DNA of 32,393 bases from an uncultured Ruminococcus sp. (GTDB taxonomy: Bacteria > Bacillota > Clostridia > Oscillospirales > Ruminococcaceae), in the NCBI GenBank assembly GCA_947176075.1, contig CAMWPG010000012.1, positions 1 through 32,393 on the forward strand, read 5' to 3'. The position numbers and the translations under genes were made by a program. This document shows positions 8,727 through 15,549 of this stretch, piece by piece (position 1 is the stretch's first letter; every line of letters starts with the position of its first letter). The notes under the pieces are model-generated. The model was not told where the DNA came from and made no database searches. It was given only the letters and a program-made list of their open reading frames with translations.

Positions 8727-9938
8727 TTATCTGTGGCAGTAGATATTCAGTACGGGATAGGGAATATGCTCTTTTATAAATTCACTTGCAGCTGCAATAT
8801 CGCAGGCTGACTCCAAAGTCTCCGGAAGCCTTTTGAATGTGGAAAGAGTTTTTTTATCAGCTTTGTATAAATTTATATCTGTTGCCGGAGGCAGACTAAG
8901 TTTATTTTTGATTCCGTAAAGGCTTGCATAAATTATAAGAGAAAATGCAAGATAAGGATTTGCAGTGGAATCAGTAGAGCGAAGCTCTGCCCGACGATAT
9001 TTTCCATGAGCAGCAGGAATGCGTACGAGCTGGGAACGATTTTCGCTTGACCACGAAATATATCCCGGAGCTTTGCTTTTTCCGAAACGCTCGTAAGAAT
9101 CTTCAGAAGGATTAAGAAAAGCAGTCATATCAGAGATCTTATTCAAAACGCCCGCTATCATGTAATAAAGATTGTCATTTTCATCTAAAGACTGTACAGA
9201 CATATTGATATGAAATCCATTTCCGGGTTTATCCTTGATAGGTTTTGGCGTGAAATCTGCAAACAGACCGTTTCTTCCAGCCACTGTTTTTACTATAGCC
9301 TGAAATGTCATTGCATTATCAGCAGCAATAAGAGGAGTTGAATACCGGAAATCTATCTCATTTTGACCCGGTCCCTCCTCATGATGTGAGCTTTCAGGAC
9401 GTATTCCCATCTGTTCAAGTGTAAGGCATATTTCACGGCGGATATTTTCTCCCTTATCATCAGGTGCTATATCCATATATCCAGCATTATCGTAAGGTAT
9501 ATTAGTACGTTCTCCATTATCATCAAGCTTGAAAAGATAGAACTCCTGTTCAGAACCAAAGGAAAAGCGAAGTCCTGCATTTTCCGCATCTGCAATGGCA
9601 TTTTTTAAAATGCTTCTTGTGTCGCATTCAAAAGGTCTGCCGTCAGGATAGGTGATAGAGCAGAACATACGAACAACTTTTCCGTGTTCAGGCCGCCATG
9701 GCAGTATCATCAGTGTATCTGCATCAGGGTGAAGAAGAAGGTCGGAGTGTGTTTCATCGCCGAATCCTTCAATCGCAGAGGCGTCAAATGCAATGCCTTG
9801 TGTAAATGCCCGTAAAAGCTCATCAGGCATTATGGATATATTTTTCTGTTTGCCAAATACATCGCAGAATGTAAGACGTATAAACTTTACGTCCTCCTCC
9901 ATGATGAACTGCGCTACCTCTTCTCTTGAATATTTCAT
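8727..9938 (-). CDS. glnA: Short type I glutamine synthetase homologue
   Basis: A 403-residue GSI-type protein, shorter than the usual 440-470. Recognisable motifs are DASAIEGF (the DGSSI loop), GSEQEFYLF (metal-binding glutamates), HHEEGPGQNEIDF, GNGFHINMS, NRSQLVRIP and RRAELRSTDSTANPYLA. The flap that in canonical GSI reads PGYEAP appears as GKSKAPG, about two residues shorter with Lys at the place of the catalytic Glu327 (E. coli numbering, aligned by eye). The C-terminus ends soon after the YPVLNIY segment, with no adenylylation region. Family role is ATP-dependent glutamine formation from glutamate and ammonia; given the flap change, activity should not be assumed. It lies 13 bases after the GXGXG subunit with AAAGGAG, so GS and GOGAT are co-transcribed. 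A second, unrelated-type synthetase (type III) is divergent at 15550. Confidence 0.88.
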   Translation of the reverse strand: MKYSREEVAQFIMEEDVKFIRLTFCDVFGKQKNISIMPDELLRAFTQGIAFDASAIEGFGDETHSDLLLHPDADTLMILPWRPEHGKVVRMFCSITYPDGRPFECDTRSILKNAIADAENAGLRFSFGSEQEFYLFKLDDNGERTNIPYDNAGYMDIAPDDKGENIRREICLTLEQMGIRPESSHHEEGPGQNEIDFRYSTPLIAADNAMTFQAIVKTVAGRNGLFADFTPKPIKDKPGNGFHINMSVQSLDENDNLYYMIAGVLNKISDMTAFLNPSEDSYERFGKSKAPGYISWSSENRSQLVRIPAAHGKYRRAELRSTDSTANPYLAFSLIIYASLYGIKNKLSLPPATDINLYKADKKTLSTFKRLPETLESACDIAAASEFIKEHIPYPVLNIYCHR

Positions 9939-9951
9939 GAGACGTCTCCTT

Positions 9952-10680
9952 TCAGTTTGCGACGTACATCTGTTTGAATGGATTGCTGCTGTCAGGAGTT
10001 ACGATGGTAAATGGAGAATTCATAATATCATCGATATTAGTTTTGAAATATTCGCAGAATTCTTCTACATAAGCTCTGATCTCAGACATATCCTTAGCAG
10101 AAGCTTCTCTTGCAGTTACCTGCTTAGGAAAATTGATATCACTGCATTTTCCTCTCAAAAACATTTTTCCTCCGTGCATTCCTGTACACGGGAAGTTGCC
10201 GACAATGCGCTTTTCATCTGAATCAAGACCAAGTATAACAATAACTCCGCCGGCCTGATATTCACCCAGAAAGCTTCCAGCTGTTCCGCCGATAACCATA
10301 ACAGGGATCTTATCCTTGTACTGTTTCATATGTATACCTGCACGATAACCAGCATTGCCTTTTACAAATATTTTTCCGCCGCGCATTGCATAACCTGCTG
10401 CATCGCCGATATTTCCGTGTATTATGATTCTGCCCTCGTTCATAGTATCTCCGACTGCATCTTGAGCGTTCGCATTTACTGTAATAGAAGCACCGTTCAG
10501 ATAAGCACCAAGAGCATTTCCAGGTACACCGTCGATAGTAATATTCTTATCAGACATACCGGCAGCGATAAATCGCTGACCGCAGCAGCCAATGATCGTG
10601 CAGTCCTCACTGGACTCACGAAGTTTATCATTTAAACCCTTGTGATCGAGATAGTCAAGGTAAGTTACATCTATCAACAT
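9952..10680 (-). CDS. Glutamate synthase GXGXG (GltB domain 3) subunit
   Basis: A stand-alone homologue of the C-terminal GXGXG domain of the glutamate synthase alpha subunit (and of FwdC-like proteins). Repeats that build the right-handed beta-helix are visible: GDTMNEGRIIIHGNIGDAAG, AMRGGKIFVKGNAGYRAG, VIGGTAGSFLGEYQAGG and TGMHGGKMFLRG. The domain has a structural role linking glutaminase and synthase centres. A GTG at 10695 is in frame but directly abuts GGAGG, leaving no spacing; ATG 10680 (13 bases from GGAGG) is chosen, giving 242 residues. The preceding oxidoreductase stops at 10685. It is one of five genes that together replace a single large GltB plus GltD. Confidence 0.87.
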   Translation of the reverse strand: MLIDVTYLDYLDHKGLNDKLRESSEDCTIIGCCGQRFIAAGMSDKNITIDGVPGNALGAYLNGASITVNANAQDAVGDTMNEGRIIIHGNIGDAAGYAMRGGKIFVKGNAGYRAGIHMKQYKDKIPVMVIGGTAGSFLGEYQAGGVIVILGLDSDEKRIVGNFPCTGMHGGKMFLRGKCSDINFPKQVTAREASAKDMSEIRAYVEEFCEYFKTNIDDIMNSPFTIVTPDSSNPFKQMYVAN

Positions 10681-10684
10681 ATTA

Positions 10685-11932
10685 TTATACTGCACCTCCG
10701 AACTTATTTATGCGGCTTTCACGAGAAAAAGCTGCAAAGGTAGTATCTTTTTTCAGCAGATCAAAGTTTATTGAACTAAGAGGAGTACGCTCACGTATGA
10801 GTGAAGTGTATATTCCGGCTCTTGCAGTATTTCCTATCAATATATAGCCTGTCAGAAGTCCGTCACGGGTAAAGAGTCTTTTAAGTGTACCGGCACCCTT
10901 TTCCTCATACATTTCTCCGCCTTCATTTTCCTTGAAATAGCTTCCAGCGGTCATAGCATGAAGTCCGAAGAATCCAATAGAGTTCATAGGAATAGCATTA
11001 TCAAAAATTGAATCACCGCCTGCCATATTGATTCCGGCACATTTTCCCTGCATATAGGCATTAGGAAGAATGGCAAGCACTCTGTTTGCGCCAAGAGAAA
11101 TATCATTTCCCTCTGTACAGTCGCCTGCTGAATATACATTTGGTATAGTAGTTTCCATTTTGTCATTTATTATTATGCCGCGGTTTACATCTCCTCCTGC
11201 ATCTTTTACAAGGGAGGTATTAGCACGTACACCTACAGCTAAAACGAGCACGTCAAATTCAACTGTTTTTCCGCTGTTCATAAGTGCAGTATTTTTCTCA
11301 AAGCGTTCAGCACTGTCACCAAGCATAAATGAAATTCCGTTTTCCTCAAGATTTTTCTGCATCATAGCAGCGCATTCATCATCAAGAATGCTTGAAAGAA
11401 CTCTGTTTGCAAGGTCGCATACTGTTATTTCTGCCACTCTTTCTTTTAATCCTTCTGCACATTTCAGACCTATCAGACCTGCGCCTATGATAAGAACTTT
11501 GGAGTTTTTGTCTATAGCAGCTTCAAGTGCCAGTGTATCATCTATTGTCATAAATGAAAATTTCTTTTCAACTGTATCAAGGCCTGCAAACGGCGGAACA
11601 AATGGAGAGGAACCGGATGCTACGCATACAGCATCATATGCTATAACTTTTTCATCATCAAGGATAATTTCTTTTGAATCCTTGTTTATTTTCACCGCTT
11701 TATGCCCGTAAATTACTTCACAGTCCATTTTTTCATAATAATCACTGCTTCTATAGTTCATTTTCACAAGATCTGTCTTGCCTTCAAGATAATATGATAT
11801 AAGAGGACGGCAGTAAACAGGGTATTTTTCTTCAGATACAACAATAATTTTACTATCCTTGTCTGTACTGCGGATGCCTTCTATACATCCGGCAGCTGCA
11901 ATACCATTTCCGATAATTACATACTGTTTCAT
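10685..11932 (-). CDS. FAD/NAD(P)-dependent oxidoreductase, NirB-like (glutamate synthase electron input)
   Basis: A 415-residue two-dinucleotide-binding flavoprotein of the pyridine nucleotide-disulfide oxidoreductase class-2 type. Residues about 2-18 hold the FAD-binding VIIGNGIAAAG, residues about 145-160 the NAD(P) fold VLIIGAGLIGLKCAEGL, and the second FAD motif is VYSAGDCTEG near residue 270. No redox-active CxxC is present, so it resembles the N-terminal part of NirB and rubredoxin reductases. It likely passes NAD(P)H electrons to the neighbouring Fe-S protein for the FMN synthase, standing in for GltD. GTG 11941 overlaps the preceding stop but touches GGAGAGG; ATG 11932, 8 bases from that site, is preferred. 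Confidence 0.85.
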   Translation of the reverse strand: MKQYVIIGNGIAAAGCIEGIRSTDKDSKIIVVSEEKYPVYCRPLISYYLEGKTDLVKMNYRSSDYYEKMDCEVIYGHKAVKINKDSKEIILDDEKVIAYDAVCVASGSSPFVPPFAGLDTVEKKFSFMTIDDTLALEAAIDKNSKVLIIGAGLIGLKCAEGLKERVAEITVCDLANRVLSSILDDECAAMMQKNLEENGISFMLGDSAERFEKNTALMNSGKTVEFDVLVLAVGVRANTSLVKDAGGDVNRGIIINDKMETTIPNVYSAGDCTEGNDISLGANRVLAILPNAYMQGKCAGINMAGGDSIFDNAIPMNSIGFFGLHAMTAGSYFKENEGGEMYEEKGAGTLKRLFTRDGLLTGYILIGNTARAGIYTSLIRERTPLSSINFDLLKKDTTFAAFSRESRINKFGGAV

Positions 11933-11937
11933 TTTAT

Positions 11938-12366
11938 TCACCTCTCCTCATAAACAATAGCATTGTTCGGGCAACCCTTTACGCAGGCAGGCTCGCCGCA
12001 TGAATTTTCCAGACAAAGCTCACACTTTTGTACAACGCCGTTTTTTCCTTCTGAAACTGCACCGTAAGGACATACCAAAATACAGGTAAGACAGCCTACG
12101 CATTTATTATGGTCAATGCATATAACGCCGTCTTTTATAGAAAGTGCGCCTGATATACAGCTTTTCACACAGAGAGGATCTTTACAGTGACGGCAGGAAA
12201 CAGCAAAGTTTATGCTTTCATCACCATCAACGTGTATTCTTGGAAAAATAGGCTTGCCTTTTAGCGCTTTTACCATATTAACTTCACCGGAATTTGCAAA
12301 GGCACAATTATATTCGCATAAACGGCAGCCAAGACACCATTTTTCATTGGCATATACTCGTTTCAT
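11938..12366 (-). CDS. Four-cluster ferredoxin-like protein (HycB/CooF/DMSO reductase B type)
   Basis: A 142-residue polyferredoxin. Four cysteine clusters can be read in order: CLGCRLCEYNC, CRHCKDPLCVKSC, CVGCLTCILVCP and CELCLENSCGEPACVKGCP. The swapped-cysteine pattern is that of electron-transfer subunits such as HycB, CooF and DmsB. The protein is cytoplasmic with no signal. Between the synthase and the flavoprotein in the same operon (13 bases after the synthase, ideal AGGAGGT site), it most likely shuttles electrons from the NAD(P)-dependent oxidoreductase to the synthase. Another ferredoxin or hydrogenase partner cannot be excluded. Confidence 0.87.
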   Translation of the reverse strand: MKRVYANEKWCLGCRLCEYNCAFANSGEVNMVKALKGKPIFPRIHVDGDESINFAVSCRHCKDPLCVKSCISGALSIKDGVICIDHNKCVGCLTCILVCPYGAVSEGKNGVVQKCELCLENSCGEPACVKGCPNNAIVYEER

Positions 12367-12379
12367 TTAAGTTTACCTC

Positions 12380-13885
12380 CTATTCGCCTGCATGAGAGAT
12401 ACCAAGTATCTGAAGCTCTTTCTCATTAAGTCCGATTCCACGGAGCATGAGTCTATTTCCACGAAGTGATTCAATTGAATTGATACCCATACCGCCCATA
12501 AGCTCTTTTATTTCATGACGCCAAGCTGTCATCAGATTAACAAGACGCTTGCTTCCTATGTCAGGATTGAGACGTTTTACAAGCTCAGGCCGCTGTGTTG
12601 CAATTCCCCAGTTGCATTTACCGCTTTGGCACGTACGACAGAGATGACATCCAAGCGCAAGAACAGCAGCAGTTGCCACATAGCAAGCATCAGCACCGAG
12701 AGCTATAGCCTTTACAACATCAGAAGCACTTCTGATACTTCCGCCTACTACGAGTGAAACGTTATTTCTTATTCCTTCATCACGGAGACGCTGATCGACA
12801 GAGGCAAGAGCAAGCTCAATTGGAATACCTACATTATCACGAATTCTTGTAGGTGCAGCGCCTGTTCCTCCACGAAAACCATCAATTGCTATTATATCAG
12901 CACCGCTTCTTGCGATACCGCTTGCGATAGCAGCAATATTATGTACCGCAGCAACCTTTACAATAACAGGTTTTTTATATTCTGTTGCTTCTTTAAGTGA
13001 TAGTACAAGCTGTCTGAGATCTTCGATGGAATAAATATCATGGTGAGGTGCAGGAGAAATAGCATCAGAGCCTTCTGGGATCATACGTGTTCTTGAAACA
13101 TCTCCAACTATTTTTGTACCCGGCAAATGTCCGCCTATACCGGGCTTTGCACCTTGTCCCATCTTGATTTCAACAGCAGCACCAGCTTCAAGGTAATCTT
13201 TATAAACGCCAAAACGACCGGAAGCAACCTGTACAATAGTATTCTCACCATAGCAGTAGAAGTCCTCATGAAGACCGCCTTCACCTGTATTATAAAGTAT
13301 GCCAAGCTCTGTTGCTGCCCTTGCAAGAGATTCATGAGCATTGTAGCTGATAGATCCATAGCTCATAGCGGAGAACATTATCGGCATAGAAAGCTCAAGT
13401 TGCGGTGAAATGTCACATTTTATTTTTCCGTTTTCATCACGGCTTATCATTTCCGGCTTTTTACCAAGGAAAACCTTTGTTTCCATAGGTTCTCTCAGTG
13501 GATCGATAGGTGGATTTGTTACCTGTGAAGCATTTATAAGAATCTTATCCCAGTATACAGGCAACGGATTAGGATTACCCATTGATGATAGAAGCACGCC
13601 TCCGCTGTTTGCCTGTTTATATATTTCTTTAATAGTAGCATCTTTCCAGTTTGCATTTTCACGCAAAGTACAGTCGCTTTTTACAATTTTCAGTGCTCTT
13701 GTAGGACAAAGTGATACACAGCGCTGACAGTTTACGCATTTTGTTTCATCGCTGAGCATAATACCATTATCAGAATCGTAGGAATGAACTACATTTGCAC
13801 ATTGACGTTCACAAACTCTGCAAGCGATACAACGATTATCGTTTCTTATTACCTCAAATTCAGGATATAAAAATTCTACACTCAT
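12380..13885 (-). CDS. Ferredoxin-fused FMN-binding glutamate synthase (GltB domain 2)
   Basis: A 501-residue protein like the archaeal/clostridial glutamate synthase core. The first 70 residues are a two-cluster ferredoxin (CIACRVCERQC and CVNCQRCVSLCP). Residues about 100-480 form the FMN (beta/alpha)8 synthase domain, with GAKPGIGGHLPG, IDGFRGGTGAAP and LVVGGSIRSASDVVKAIALGAD. The 3Fe-4S cysteines are in LGCHLCRTCQSGKC. It reduces 2-iminoglutarate, formed from 2-oxoglutarate and ammonia released by the glutaminase, to glutamate. The A of its ATG is the last base of the upstream TGA (one-base overlap), indicating translational coupling with the glutaminase; AAAGGAGGG precedes it. Confidence 0.93.
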   Translation of the reverse strand: MSVEFLYPEFEVIRNDNRCIACRVCERQCANVVHSYDSDNGIMLSDETKCVNCQRCVSLCPTRALKIVKSDCTLRENANWKDATIKEIYKQANSGGVLLSSMGNPNPLPVYWDKILINASQVTNPPIDPLREPMETKVFLGKKPEMISRDENGKIKCDISPQLELSMPIMFSAMSYGSISYNAHESLARAATELGILYNTGEGGLHEDFYCYGENTIVQVASGRFGVYKDYLEAGAAVEIKMGQGAKPGIGGHLPGTKIVGDVSRTRMIPEGSDAISPAPHHDIYSIEDLRQLVLSLKEATEYKKPVIVKVAAVHNIAAIASGIARSGADIIAIDGFRGGTGAAPTRIRDNVGIPIELALASVDQRLRDEGIRNNVSLVVGGSIRSASDVVKAIALGADACYVATAAVLALGCHLCRTCQSGKCNWGIATQRPELVKRLNPDIGSKRLVNLMTAWRHEIKELMGGMGINSIESLRGNRLMLRGIGLNEKELQILGISHAGE

Positions 13886-14976
13886 CAGAATTTGCCCTCC
13901 TTTACTCTTACAATTACAGGTTCTCCGCCTGCCGGAGCGTAAATATTTTTAGCGTTTGGTTCCATTACACGTATAGCAGCTTCTTCGCTTGATATAAATA
14001 CTTTATCATCTTTTTCACCAACAACCATAGAACGCAGTTTCAGGCGATCATTGAGTGCCATAAGTCCGCCATCAAATCCAAGTACGATAGAGAACGGACC
14101 TGTTACCAGCAAACTTGAAAATACAGTACGCAGATATGTTAGTTTCTGTCTCTCCTCTTTCGGTTTTGATTCAATAGTACTCCAGAATGGTGCTGCAATA
14201 ACGCTGGCAGCTTCTTCAAGTGACAATCCTTGCTTACGCAGAAGATGATCCATTATATATGTAATTACCTCTGTATCAGTCTGTAGATTACATTTATATC
14301 CGAACATTTCAATGAAACGTCTGTTTGCATCATAGGATGAAATTTCTCCGTTATGCACTATAGAATAATCAAGCAGTGTGAACGGGTGCGCACCGCCCCA
14401 CCAGCCGGGAGTATTAGTAGGGTAACGTCCGTGTGCAGTCCAGGAATATCCCTCATACTCATCTAATTTATAGAATACACCTACATCTTCAGGAAAGCCT
14501 ACTGCTTTGAATGTACCCATATTTTTTCCGCTTGAGAAAACATAAGCACCTTTCATTTCAGTGTTTATCTTCATAACAGTTCTTGCAACGAATTCCTTTT
14601 CATCGAGCTGAAGTGAAGCAAGAACTGATTTAAGAGGAGCTACAAAGTATCTCCATATGATAGGTTCATCAGTTATTGCAGGTATTTTCCTTGTAGGAAT
14701 AACTTCAGACTTTACTATCTCAAATCTTTCTTTAAGAAATACCTCGCAGTTTTTACGTGTTGCACGTTCATTAAAGAAGAAATGCAGAGCGTAAAACTCT
14801 TTGTATTCTGGATAGATACCATAACCTGCAAATCCGCCTCCGAGACCGTTTGAACGATCGTGCATAGGCTTCATAGCATTAGTGATCATCTCACCGGACA
14901 TTTTGTTTCCGTCTTTGGAAATAACAGCTGCAATAGCGCATCCGGATGGAATTCTCACCTGACCTTCTAATTTCAT
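13885..14976 (-). CDS. Class II glutaminase of split glutamate synthase (GltB domain 1)
   Basis: A 363-residue N-terminal-nucleophile amidotransferase. The nucleophile is expected to be C13 in IPSGCAIAAV, implying removal of a 12-residue leader or an unusual internal N-terminus. Supporting motifs are MHDRSNGLGGGFAGYG, the Arg/Tyr region WTAHGRYPTNTPGWWGGAHPF, VHNGEISS and LQTDTEVITY. It hydrolyses glutamine and channels ammonia to the FMN synthase encoded next. ATG 14976 is chosen because AAAGGAAGGG lies just upstream; the in-frame ATG at 15021 sits in the leader hairpin without a ribosome site. First gene of the seven-gene minus-strand operon, behind an attenuator. Confidence 0.9.
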   Translation of the reverse strand: MKLEGQVRIPSGCAIAAVISKDGNKMSGEMITNAMKPMHDRSNGLGGGFAGYGIYPEYKEFYALHFFFNERATRKNCEVFLKERFEIVKSEVIPTRKIPAITDEPIIWRYFVAPLKSVLASLQLDEKEFVARTVMKINTEMKGAYVFSSGKNMGTFKAVGFPEDVGVFYKLDEYEGYSWTAHGRYPTNTPGWWGGAHPFTLLDYSIVHNGEISSYDANRRFIEMFGYKCNLQTDTEVITYIMDHLLRKQGLSLEEAASVIAAPFWSTIESKPKEERQKLTYLRTVFSSLLVTGPFSIVLGFDGGLMALNDRLKLRSMVVGEKDDKVFISSEEAAIRVMEPNAKNIYAPAGGEPVIVRVKEGKF

Positions 14977-15003
14977 ATAGATTCCCTTCCTTTCGGAGAA
15001 TAT

Positions 15004-15059
15004 AAAAAGAAAGGCATCCAAATTGGAGACAGATAACCTGTTCCAAGATGAACGCCTTT
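15004..15059 (-). terminator. Leader attenuator of the glutamate synthase operon
   Basis: In the minus-strand transcript the left arm AAAGGCGTTC (15050-15059) pairs fully with GGATGCCTTT (15010-15019), counting two G-U pairs, and a C plus five T (15004-15009) follow. It lies between the promoter and the glutaminase start. A second hairpin nests in the loop (15038-15046 with 15023-15032, one bulge). An alternative small hairpin GTTC-ATCTTG-GAAC would use part of the left arm and so compete with termination. Confidence 0.78.
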
Positions 15060-15072
15060 GCTCATTGTTATT

Positions 15073-15101
15073 ATTATACTACGTTTTATTACGCTTGTCA
15101 A
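15073..15101 (-). promoter_or_regulatory. Sigma-A promoter of the glutamate synthase-glnA-ANTAR operon
   Basis: On the minus strand, TTGACA (15096-15101) and TATAAT (15073-15078) match consensus exactly with a 17-base spacer. Transcription should start near 15066, so the attenuator stem begins only about 7 bases into the RNA. Confidence 0.85.
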
Positions 15102-15230
15102 GCATAAAACTAAAATTTCCGTGCTGTACCATTATATCCCATTATAAATAGTATATATACGATGTTATGAGCTAAAAATATTTTACATATGTACAAATAT
15201 CACTTAGTATTAAAAAAACAAGCCCGATTC

Positions 15231-15283
15231 AAATCATTTATTTCAAAAATGTTCTGTAAGGCAGAAAAATCATTTTTTTCAAA
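15231..15283. repeat. Direct repeat pair upstream of the glnN promoter, candidate operator
   Basis: AAATCATTTATTTCAAA (15231-15247) recurs as AAATCATTTTTTTCAAA (15267-15283), 16 of 17 bases identical, with starts 36 bases apart. The second copy ends 17 bases before the -35 box. Between the copies is a small inverted repeat TTCTG-TAAGG-CAGAA (15252-15266). The position suits a transcription activator site; no regulator can be named. Confidence 0.5.
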
Positions 15284-15300
15284 GGAAACGAGAAAATCGG

Positions 15301-15329
15301 TTGACAAACGCTTTTTGAGGGTGTATAAT
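15301..15329 (+). promoter_or_regulatory. Sigma-A promoter of the glnN operon
   Basis: Consensus TTGACA (15301-15306) and TATAAT (15324-15329) with a 17-base spacer. The expected start is about 15336, giving a leader of about 215 bases before the type III glutamine synthetase. Confidence 0.88.
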
Positions 15330-15338
15330 AAACAACAG

Positions 15339-15403
15339 AAAAGGCAAAGGCGTCTTTGAGGATGAATAAATTATCCTTGAAGTATCTTTGTCTTTTGTTT
15401 TTT
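15339..15403 (+). terminator. First leader terminator (A) of the glnN operon
   Basis: 15339-15349 (AAAAGGCAAAG) pairs over 11 bases with 15386-15396 (CTTTGTCTTTT, one G-U). An internal loop follows, then a roughly 10-pair upper stem (15354-15363 with 15373-15382) and a loop of 5-9 bases. Six T follow at 15398-15403. It starts within a few bases of the predicted transcript 5' end. An alternative small hairpin CAAAG-GCGT-CTTTG (15345-15358) would disrupt it. Confidence 0.75.
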
Positions 15404-15447
15404 GCCGTCTGGTATGTCAGAAAATTTTATCTGTTCTGAAAGACGGC
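15404..15447 (+). promoter_or_regulatory. Intervening leader hairpin with possible antiterminator role
   Basis: GCCGTCT (15404-15410) pairs perfectly with AGACGGC (15441-15447); no T run follows, so it is not a terminator. Its 3' side, GAAAGACG at 15438-15445, is also complementary over 8 bases (one G-U) to CGTCTTTT at 15481-15488, which overlaps the left arm of terminator B. Forming this hairpin would therefore favour terminator B, and opening it could allow an antiterminator. Confidence 0.55.
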
Positions 15448-15473
15448 TGTATAGAATAATATGATATATAAAG

Positions 15474-15525
15474 GCAAGGGCGTCTTTTGTGTGCAATTTT
15501 ATGCATGAGATGTCCTTGCTTTTTT
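15474..15525 (+). terminator. Second leader terminator (B) of the glnN operon
   Basis: GCAAGGGCGTC (15474-15484) pairs with GATGTCCTTGC (15509-15519) over 11 bases, two of them G-U, followed by six T (15520-15525). A nested hairpin TGCA-ATTTTA-TGCA caps it. It ends just 8 bases before the ribosome site of glnN, so read-through is required for expression of the whole operon. Confidence 0.8.
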
Positions 15526-15549
15526 ATTAAACAAAAGGAGAGATTATTT

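Larger units (their letters stand above)
14977..15549. other. Divergent regulatory region between the two nitrogen operons
   Basis: 573 bases without a supported gene. It contains the minus-strand leader with one attenuator (15004-15059) and its promoter (15073-15101), an AT-rich centre, a pair of 17-base direct repeats (15231-15283), and the plus-strand promoter (15301-15329). The 220-base plus-strand leader carries two terminators and an intervening hairpin. Short open frames in the leaders lack ribosome sites at workable spacing. Confidence 0.9.

Noticed and set aside
9793-10221. 142-codon plus-strand open frame opposite glnA and the GXGXG gene
   Set aside because: Spans the junction of two supported minus-strand genes, has no recognisable motif and is explained by antisense reading.
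11070-11711. 213-codon plus-strand open frame opposite the oxidoreductase
   Set aside because: Antisense shadow of a well-supported flavoprotein gene; serine/phenylalanine-rich composition, no domain and no ribosome site.
14977-15021. Upstream in-frame ATG for the glutaminase at 15021
   Set aside because: It lies in the loop of the attenuator without a ribosome site; ATG 14976 has AAAGGAAGGG upstream.
15129-15146. Tandem CCATTATA units, reading as two TATAAT boxes on the minus strand
   Set aside because: No -35 hexamer at proper spacing; the consensus promoter at 15073-15101 explains minus-strand transcription.
15362-15439. Open frame of 25 hydrophobic codons from ATG 15362 in the glnN leader, possible leader peptide
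   Set aside because: The only purine-rich stretch (GAGG) touches the ATG with no spacing, the frame lies inside terminator A, and it has no run of glutamine or other regulatory codons.
15331-15530. Canonical ANTAR dual hexaloop (A at loop position 1, G at position 4) in the leaders
   Set aside because: Loops seen were GCGT, a 5-9 base AT loop, ATTTTA, GTTAT and ATCTTG; none fits the A1/G4 pattern with a good stem. Folding software could still find one.
15487-15549. N-terminal extension of glnN from TTG 15487, with three cysteines
   Set aside because: It begins in terminator B, has no ribosome site and is not part of GSIII; ATG 15550 has an ideal site.
15331-15549. T-box or known glutamine riboswitch in the glnN leader
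   Set aside because: No T-box sequence or specifier stem, and no resemblance to the cyanobacterial glnA or downstream-peptide RNAs.
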